Assembly (NCBI RefSeq): GCF_046097095.1
Contig: NZ_CP175698.1
Location: forward strand, 2,852,001-2,916,000
Source: Natrinema sp046097095
GTDB lineage: Archaea > Halobacteriota > Halobacteria > Halobacteriales > Natrialbaceae
Direction of reading: 5' to 3'
Length of the DNA stretch: 64,000 nucleotides
Part shown: positions 58,595 through 64,000 of the stretch, piece by piece
How positions within the stretch are numbered: position 1 is the stretch's first letter
Layout of the letters: each line of letters opens with the position of its first letter
Made by a program: the position numbers and the translations under genes
The notes under the pieces: generated by a model
What the model saw: the letters and a program-made list of their open reading frames with translations, nothing else
Databases searched by the model: none
Told to the model about the DNA's origin: nothing

Positions 58595-59536
58595 TTAGAT
58601 CTGATCTTCGAAATAGTCGATAGTCCGTTTTAGTCCTATCTCGAGGCCGACTGTCGGATCAAAATCGAACAGTTGGTCTGATTTTGACAGATCAGGACGA
58701 CGTCGGGTAGGATCATCTTCCGGAAGCGGTTCGTACGTAATACCACTTTCCGTTTTGGAAACCTCGAGTATTGTCTTCGCAAGCTCTTTGATGGTGATCT
58801 CACGGTCGTTCCCCAAATTAACCACATCGCCCGCCATTTCGTCTATTTTCATTATTTGACGTATCCCCTGAACAAGATCGGAAACATAACAGAAAGAGCG
58901 TGTTTGCGTACCGTCTCCGTATACCGTGAGATCGTCACCGCGGATCGCCTGAGTAAGGAAGTTTGGGATAACCCGCCCGTCGTCAGCTCGCATACGGGGG
59001 CCGTATGTGTTGAATATTCTCACTGTCCGTACATCAAGATCATATTGGTTGTGATATGCGACGGTAAGCGTCTCGCCGAATCGCTTCGATTCATCGTAGC
59101 AGCCCCGTGGACCGCGGATGTTTACGTTTCCATTGTAGGACTCCGTCTGAGGGTGGACTTTTGGATCGCCGTATACTTCGCTAGTCGATGCGAACAGCAT
59201 CGTCGCGTCATGGTCAACTGCGTAGTCGAGGAGATTTTTCGTTCCTTTCGTGTTCGTCAATGCGATTCGCACTGGATATTGCTGAAAATCTTTCGGAGAA
59301 GCACGGGAAGCAAGATGATAGACCTCGTCAACCGGGGGTAAGTCAAGCGGCTCACGGATATCCGCCTCGATCGTTTTGAAGTCATCTCTCTCGGTTAGGT
59401 GTGAGAGGTTTTCCGGCCTTCCGCTTCCGAAATTATCGAGACAAAAAACGTCGTAGTCATCCTCCAGAAGTGATTCACATAGGTGGCTCCCGACAAAGCC
59501 GCCACCGCCAGCCACAAGTGCGGACTGCGAATTCAT
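58595..59536 (-). CDS. UDP-glucuronate decarboxylase (UDP-xylose synthase, UXS type)
   Basis: This is a 313-residue extended SDR with the full UXS fingerprint: NAD motif 'GGGGFVGSHL', 'FASTSEVYGDPKVHPQ' with Glu120, 'YNGNVNIRGPRGCYDESKRFGETL' with Tyr147 and Lys151, and 'LPEDDPTRRRPDLSKS' with the C-terminal Arg that binds the sugar acid. These residues distinguish the decarboxylase from epimerases. It would convert UDP-glucuronate, made by AglM here, to UDP-xylose. It is the only minus-strand gene in the middle of the island, wedged between GT61 and GT4 genes with very short gaps, and could be an independent insertion. Confidence 0.9.
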   Translation of the reverse strand: MNSQSALVAGGGGFVGSHLCESLLEDDYDVFCLDNFGSGRPENLSHLTERDDFKTIEADIREPLDLPPVDEVYHLASRASPKDFQQYPVRIALTNTKGTKNLLDYAVDHDATMLFASTSEVYGDPKVHPQTESYNGNVNIRGPRGCYDESKRFGETLTVAYHNQYDLDVRTVRIFNTYGPRMRADDGRVIPNFLTQAIRGDDLTVYGDGTQTRSFCYVSDLVQGIRQIMKIDEMAGDVVNLGNDREITIKELAKTILEVSKTESGITYEPLPEDDPTRRRPDLSKSDQLFDFDPTVGLEIGLKRTIDYFEDQI

Positions 59537-59621
59537 ACCGCGATTAATTCACCCGGGATACTTATCCCGTTCGAAATTCCAAAGAGAATTCTTTTTGCCA
59601 TTCCGGAATTCCCGTTCATGC

Positions 59622-60722
59622 ATGGCAGAATCGCTGCGAGTTCTCCTTGTAACGGTAGACTATCCGCCGCCACCAGGTGGCATTCAAACTATCGTAAAAA
59701 ACCTCGAGAGAGGCTTGAAACAGCTAGGTCACGAGGTAGAGGTTCTTCACGTTGATCGCGGAGACTTTGACTGGTTGGTGAGTGATTTAGTTCCACGACC
59801 GCAGTGGTACTATTCGATCGATGGTATCACCTCTCGGGACTACATTTATATGAACGCCGTCTATCGGCGAACCGTTGACGCGATTACCACATTTGATCCC
59901 GACATTGTCCACGGGATGCACGTGATGGACTGGCCTGCAATCGTCGCGGCTCGAGAACAGGAGATTCCAACGGTGCTCTCGACGTACGCGCTGGAGTTAG
60001 GGAACCGTCCTTTGGCCGCTCGAGCGACTCGAGATGTCGACATCGTTCATGCTCTCACTGAATTTACGGAATCGCTGGTAGTCAATGTCGCACCGGATAC
60101 GGTACGAACGGAGATCATTCCGCCGTCAATCGACATCGACGAATATCAGCGTACGGTTCGAGAGACGAATACCAACGGACGTGGACCGGTGGTTACGATG
60201 TCACGGTTCGTCGACCGAAAGAACATCGAGACGGTGATCAAAGCCTGGACGCAACTTGATAACGATGTTCGGGACGGGCGGGAACTCGTCGTGGCGGGAG
60301 ATGGGACAAATCGAGAGGAGTTAGAGCAACTCGTTTTCGGAAGAGACGATGTCCGCTTCCCCGGATGGGTCAACGGTGAAGAGAAACGTAAATTACTTGC
60401 GGAGGCCGATGCATTTGCGATGGTCCCTCATCGAGATGGTTACGACGTGGAAGGATTTGGAATCGTATATATTGAGGCGCAAGCAGCCGAAACTCCTGTC
60501 GTCGGGTCGAAACACGGTGGTGCACCGGAGGCAATCGACGATGCGGGTATCGTTGTCGACGACGAAGATGATCCAGAAACGGTCGCTGATGCTCTCCGAA
60601 CATTGCTCGTAGACGAAACTGTTCGAACGACCAAGCTCTCGAACGCCGCTGATCGGATTCGAGACTTTGATATCTCAACTGTAGCAGAAAGTCACGTCGA
60701 AATGTACAATAGCGTCCGATAA
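59622..60722 (+). CDS. Glycosyltransferase family 4 protein
   Basis: This is a 366-residue GT-B protein. The start 'LRVLLVTVDYPPPPGGIQTIVKNLERGLKQLGHEVEVL' is the GT4 glycine-rich loop. The C-terminal domain has 'PVVTMSRFVDRKNIETVIKAW', 'ELVVAGDGTNREEL', 'VRFPGWVNGEEKRKLLAEADAFAMVPHRDGYDVEGFGIVYIEAQAAETPVVGSKHGGAPEAI', including the E-x7-E retaining motif. I used the Met at 59622 because homology-like sequence begins shortly after; an upstream in-frame Met is nine codons earlier. It is probably cytoplasmic and acts on the lipid-linked glycan. Confidence 0.93.
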   Translation: MAESLRVLLVTVDYPPPPGGIQTIVKNLERGLKQLGHEVEVLHVDRGDFDWLVSDLVPRPQWYYSIDGITSRDYIYMNAVYRRTVDAITTFDPDIVHGMHVMDWPAIVAAREQEIPTVLSTYALELGNRPLAARATRDVDIVHALTEFTESLVVNVAPDTVRTEIIPPSIDIDEYQRTVRETNTNGRGPVVTMSRFVDRKNIETVIKAWTQLDNDVRDGRELVVAGDGTNREELEQLVFGRDDVRFPGWVNGEEKRKLLAEADAFAMVPHRDGYDVEGFGIVYIEAQAAETPVVGSKHGGAPEAIDDAGIVVDDEDDPETVADALRTLLVDETVRTTKLSNAADRIRDFDISTVAESHVEMYNSVR

Positions 60723-60760
60723 ACAGTACGCTTTTTGGCCTCAGATTCTCTCTTTGTTCT

Positions 60761-61819
60761 ATGAGTCGGCCTTCACAGGTTTTGGTCACAGGCGGCGCCG
60801 GGTTTGTCGGTAGTCACGCCGCGGAGTTCTATGCAGAACGGGATACCGAAGTAACTGTATATGACAATATGAGCCGCGTTTCATCCCTCAAAACAGCCGA
60901 CGAAACGAGAGATACCGGGTCTTTTAACCGAAACTACCTCAAGGAGAACTATCCCAATATTTCTTTCGTCGATGGTGATGTTCGCGATCGCGACCAGCTC
61001 TTTGATGTCGTTGAAGGCCACGATGCGATCGTCCATACCGCCGGACAAGTAGCGGTAACTGCCTCTTTGGAGGAGCCACATTATGATTTTCAGGTGAACG
61101 CAGAAGGGACGTTTAACGTCTTAGATGCTGCTTCGTCGGCAGAAAGTGATCCAGCGGTTGTATTCGCCTCAACCAACAAGGTGTATGGCGACAACGTAAA
61201 TGGGATTTCGGTGAGAGAAGAAGATACGAGATATTGGTATGATACTCCGGAGTATGATGGTGGCATTCCCGAGTCCCTCTCTATCGATGACTGCGAACAT
61301 ACACCCTATGGCGTGTCGAAGCTAGCCGGTGATCTCTACGTTCAAGATTACGCCACACGGAACAAGGTGGATGCAGCCGCGTTTCGAATGAGCTGCATCT
61401 ATGGTCCCCGACAGTTCGGAAACGAGGATCAAGGATGGGTTGCTCACTTCGCAATCAGCGCGAAACGAGCGGAACCGATTACCATCTTCGGGGACGGAAA
61501 ACAGGTTCGGGATGTCCTCTATGTAACTGATTTGATCCGCGCCTACGATGCGTTCCTCTCTGATCCGACAGACAAACCAGCCGTATTCAACATGGGGGGT
61601 GGACCGGGGAACACGACGAGTCTCGTCGAACTCCTCAATCTTCTGGAGAGGGATCACGGGTGGACGACGGATGTAACTTACGACGAGTGGCGGGAGGGCG
61701 ACCAGAAGGTGTACGTGTCGGATATCTCTCGAGCGAAAGAGTATCTTAACTGGGAGCCGCAAGTCGATTTTGACGACGGTATCACGCGGTATGCAGAGTG
61801 GCTCTCGGGTGTTGAGTAA
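60761..61819 (+). CDS. CDP-paratose 2-epimerase-like NAD-dependent epimerase
   Basis: This is a 352-residue extended SDR. The NAD motif is 'VLVTGGAGFVGSHAAEFYAE', the catalytic segment is 'VFASTNKVYGDNVN', and the Tyr-Lys pair is in 'HTPYGVSKLAGDLYVQDY'. The T-N-K-V-Y-G-D segment and the long insert 'RYWYDTPEYDGGIPESLSIDD' are typical of CDP-tyvelose (paratose) 2-epimerases. 'GWVAHFAISAKRAEPITIFGDGKQVRDVLYVTDLIRAY' supports a nucleotide-sugar substrate. No genes for CDP-hexose synthesis are in view, so the true substrate may be another NDP-sugar. It lies 38 bases after GT4 and 3 bases before the next GT. Confidence 0.87.
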   Translation: MSRPSQVLVTGGAGFVGSHAAEFYAERDTEVTVYDNMSRVSSLKTADETRDTGSFNRNYLKENYPNISFVDGDVRDRDQLFDVVEGHDAIVHTAGQVAVTASLEEPHYDFQVNAEGTFNVLDAASSAESDPAVVFASTNKVYGDNVNGISVREEDTRYWYDTPEYDGGIPESLSIDDCEHTPYGVSKLAGDLYVQDYATRNKVDAAAFRMSCIYGPRQFGNEDQGWVAHFAISAKRAEPITIFGDGKQVRDVLYVTDLIRAYDAFLSDPTDKPAVFNMGGGPGNTTSLVELLNLLERDHGWTTDVTYDEWREGDQKVYVSDISRAKEYLNWEPQVDFDDGITRYAEWLSGVE

Positions 61820-61822
61820 CCC

Positions 61823-62743
61823 ATGTCCTCGTTGAGCAGTCCGGTCGCAATCTTCGTCTTTAATCGGCCTGAGACGACCGAGAAAGTCTTCGAAACGATC
61901 CGAGACGTTGAGCCTGACACGCTTTATGTTGTGGCCGATGGCCCGCGTGCGGACATCGCTAGCGATCGAGAAAATTGTCAACGGACGCGCGCGATAACAG
62001 AGTCAATCGACTGGGACTGTACAGTCCATCGTGAATACGCGACTGAAAACCTCGGTCTAAAGCAACGGTTCGTAACTGGTCTTGAAACGATTTTCTCGAA
62101 CGAGGATCGTGCAATTATTCTAGAAGACGATTGTGTGCCAAATCGGAGTTTTTTCAGATTCTGTGACATAATGCTGGAAGAGTACGAAGGTGATAAACGG
62201 ATTTGGGATATCAGCGGGACGAATTATCTAGGAGAATGGCAGTCTGAACAACAGGATTATCATTTCTCGTACTACGGTGGGATTTGGGGCTGGGCCACTT
62301 GGCGACAAACGTGGGAGAAGTACGACCCGGAAATGGATCTTTGGGGCCAAGAAACGGTGAAACGCCGTCTCCAGGATGTTCTTGCTAGCAGGAGCCAGTA
62401 CGAGTATCTACGGACAGTATACGAGCGGACGTATGAGGGAGAGATTGAGACCTGGGACTACCAATGGGGATTCGCGAGACATATCAACTCTGGACTCTCT
62501 GTCGTTCCTGCCCAGAACTTGGTAACAAACGTTGGGTTCGGAGATAATGCGACAAACACTACTGACGAAAGTTCAAATATGGCAAACATTCCTAGGGGAA
62601 ATATTGAATTTCCTATCGATAGTCATGACTACGTAGCTGTCGATCGGAAATTCGATAGGGAGTTTCATAAACTGCGGACGTCATGGTGGGAACGGATAGC
62701 TGCACTAAGATACTTCTCTGATGCTGTTTTACGGAGAATCTAG
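61823..62743 (+). CDS. GT-A fold glycosyltransferase (HlpA / GNT-I-like)
   Basis: This is a 306-residue protein. The N-terminus 'PVAIFVFNRPETTEKVFETIRDVEPDTLYVVADGPR' and 'EDDCVPNRSFFRFCDIMLEEYEGDKRIWDISG' fit the GT family that includes N-acetylglucosaminyltransferase I and the bacterial HlpA-type proteins, with a D-D-C pair as metal site. Another block is 'SYYGGIWGWATWRQTWEKYDPEMDLW', with 'VVPAQNLVTNVGFGDNATNT' near the end. It is probably soluble and acts on glycan precursors. Its stop overlaps the stop of the convergent FkbM-type gene by four bases. Confidence 0.86.
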   Translation: MSSLSSPVAIFVFNRPETTEKVFETIRDVEPDTLYVVADGPRADIASDRENCQRTRAITESIDWDCTVHREYATENLGLKQRFVTGLETIFSNEDRAIILEDDCVPNRSFFRFCDIMLEEYEGDKRIWDISGTNYLGEWQSEQQDYHFSYYGGIWGWATWRQTWEKYDPEMDLWGQETVKRRLQDVLASRSQYEYLRTVYERTYEGEIETWDYQWGFARHINSGLSVVPAQNLVTNVGFGDNATNTTDESSNMANIPRGNIEFPIDSHDYVAVDRKFDREFHKLRTSWWERIAALRYFSDAVLRRI

Positions 62744-63423
62744 TTTCCATCGGAAATTGCTGTTAATACATGAATGCCTCTGTCTTCGTATTCCGTTTTC
62801 TTATCTACGACATTGTACCCAGCGTTTTTTAAAGCGATACGGACATCTGACTCGGGTGAGTCAAATATGCCATGTGTCTCAACGATAATGGTATTCGGTT
62901 TTTGAGAAAGGTCGTTAATAATATCAATTTCTGCCCCTTCGCAGTCAAGAATGAGCGCGTCGCACTCTGGAAGTTCATCCGCCGAAACTGTATTTGCGCT
63001 ACCTGGGTCGCCGTATATATTCATACTTTTTGAAACAACCGCGTGATTTACATTCGTCCATTTAGATACTTGCGCGAGTTCTAGTGTTTCTTGAACAAGC
63101 TTTGCCTGGTCCCGACTTCCTTCGTATACCCAGACCTGGCCAGTTGGGCCGGTTGAGTTTGCAGCGACCACGCCGGAAACCCCCCGACCACCACCAACGA
63201 CGACGCATCTGTCGGAAGTCATAATGGCATTCCGGAGGGCAGAAATAAGTGCTCCTTCATAGTCTGGCTGTTCGTCAGTGATATCAAAAAGTGCCCGATC
63301 TCGGACAGGTACACCATTATAGACACCAATCTTTCGTGGAAGATGAGGGCGTATGTAATTGTCATATGCTGAGCGGATTTTCGAATAAAGTATAGATCGT
63401 TCCAGAAACGTAGGCCGTTCCAT
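62740..63423 (-). CDS. FkbM-family methyltransferase
   Basis: This is a 227-residue protein. The SAM-binding site is 'CVVVGGGRGVSGVVAANST' and the FkbM block is 'LPECDALILDCEGAEIDIINDLSQKPNTIIVETHG', with 'VWVYEGSRDQAKLVQETLELA' typical of the family. Such enzymes O-methylate sugars in surface glycans; in Haloferax AglP methylates a hexuronic acid but is a different family. I use the Met at 63423, because the 15 residues upstream look non-coding. It is the first minus-strand gene of the right-hand end, and the next gene on that strand is partial. Confidence 0.85.
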   Translation of the reverse strand: MERPTFLERSILYSKIRSAYDNYIRPHLPRKIGVYNGVPVRDRALFDITDEQPDYEGALISALRNAIMTSDRCVVVGGGRGVSGVVAANSTGPTGQVWVYEGSRDQAKLVQETLELAQVSKWTNVNHAVVSKSMNIYGDPGSANTVSADELPECDALILDCEGAEIDIINDLSQKPNTIIVETHGIFDSPESDVRIALKNAGYNVVDKKTEYEDRGIHVLTAISDGN

Positions 63424-63522
63424 ACGTAGCCCAGCGGTGACCGAATATTGATTCCTTCGGTTTCTCACCTAATGATGGGTTCTAACTGTTCCTGTGGAAT
63501 AATATTTGTCATCCTTATTAAT

Positions 63523-64000
63523 TTAGTCAACGTACTCTTGAAGCCAAATTTCGATTGTAGAAAGTTTCGCAAGCGGATCAATATGGTCCTTTGTAGAAGA
63601 TAGATGCTCCGTGCGGAGATCGCTTACCGCATCCGCGTTTATGAACTCTCGATACATTACGTCATTGAGATAGGGATCGACAGTATCTTGGAGAATACTA
63701 CTCTCTCGATACCATTTCCCCTGAAGGGACTGCGAACTCTTTTTTATCCCTTTTTTATACTTCTCGGCCATATCATGTAGGTAAACAGACCTCTTCGGCG
63801 GAAAGCCTGTTCGTTCATACGATACTTGTTCAATACCGCTAGCGTGTCGACGAACAAGTTCTAACTTCAGTTTCGACATACTATGGCTGAAGATTCTCCC
63901 GTATTCGGCAACAGGGCCCCACCGGTACGCAGGTGGAACAGGGGTTGACTTCTCAATCACGCGGGTATCTGCATGGATACAGCGGAAGCCTGCCACTGTT
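63523..64000 (-). CDS. Partial protein, possibly the C-terminal end of an asparagine-synthase-like enzyme
   Basis: Only the last 159 codons or so are in the window, and the frame is open to the window end. The visible part has 'PVPPAYRWGPVAEYGRIFSHSMSKLKLELVRRH', 'RTGFPPKRSVYLHDMAEKYKKG' and a final 'PLAKLSTIEIWLQEYVD', which resembles the C-terminal helix of AsnB-type synthetases ('TLExW'). AsnB-like proteins are frequent in surface-polysaccharide loci, where they amidate sugar acids. The resemblance is weak, and I would not rule out another enzyme. The start lies outside the window. Confidence 0.35.
   Translation of the reverse strand, partial: TVAGFRCIHADTRVIEKSTPVPPAYRWGPVAEYGRIFSHSMSKLKLELVRRHASGIEQVSYERTGFPPKRSVYLHDMAEKYKKGIKKSSQSLQGKWYRESSILQDTVDPYLNDVMYREFINADAVSDLRTEHLSSTKDHIDPLAKLSTIEIWLQEYVD

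Noticed and set aside
50000..64000. Search for insertion sequences or integrase genes that could explain the AT-rich island
   Set aside because: No transposase, integrase or flanking tRNA/att duplication is visible inside the window; the island may extend beyond its right edge.

Overview
This window comes from the chromosome of a halophilic archaeon (class Halobacteria). A Natrinema/Haloterrigena-like genus is my guess from gene content, not a proof. The evidence is GC-rich DNA, strongly Asp/Glu-rich proteins, TATA boxes placed for leaderless transcripts, haloarchaeal-only small families, a fructose PTS next to glpR-pfkB, and an aglJ-aglM-aglF glycosylation core.

Layout. 0-2.3 kb: the end of a biotin-protein ligase, a UspA protein and three small haloarchaeal proteins. 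2.4-7.0 kb: one giant secreted protein with sixteen roughly 23-residue Gln/Ala repeats, beta-sandwich (DUF7282-like) repeats, three CARDB-like domains and a Pro-Pro-Glu tail. 7.4-9.4 kb: a complete biotin ECF transporter (bioY, bioM, bioN). 9.4-10.4 kb: gene remnants, including an alkyl-sulfatase pseudogene. 10.4-17.8 kb: tRNA-Thr(CGU), Trm5, a winged-helix regulator, a BAAT-type acyl hydrolase, a stand-alone E2-type acyltransferase, a copper-chaperone-like protein with a DUF2182 membrane protein, a Rieske protein and Dph5. 17.8-25.1 kb: two GH3 glycosidases and an MFS transporter. 25.9-31.9 kb: the fructose phosphotransferase system with 1-phosphofructokinase and GlpR. 32.3-42.0 kb: the branched-chain amino-acid block leuA, ilvB, ilvN, ilvC, a small gene, leuC, leuD, a DMT transporter and leuB, all on the minus strand. 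42.4-46.7 kb: small housekeeping and conserved hypothetical genes. 46.7-64.0 kb: a surface-glycan locus.

How it works together. AglF, AglM and a UXS-type decarboxylase could together supply UDP-glucose, UDP-glucuronate and UDP-xylose to the local glycosyltransferases and a Wzx-like flippase. From about 50 kb the DNA becomes visibly more AT-rich and codon use changes, as expected of a laterally exchanged glycan island attached to the conserved agl core. The PTS genes form a full phosphorelay from PEP to fructose-1-phosphate, which PfkB and GlpR then process and sense.

Most notable oddities: leuA can only be read from its promoter-proximal ATG if one G is removed from a G6 run. A 38-codon leader ORF ahead of ilvBNC ends inside a hairpin. 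A small ORF in the ilv/leu operon carries a duplicated motif. The giant repeat surface protein and the putative UDP-xylose glycan island are the best candidates for undescribed biology.
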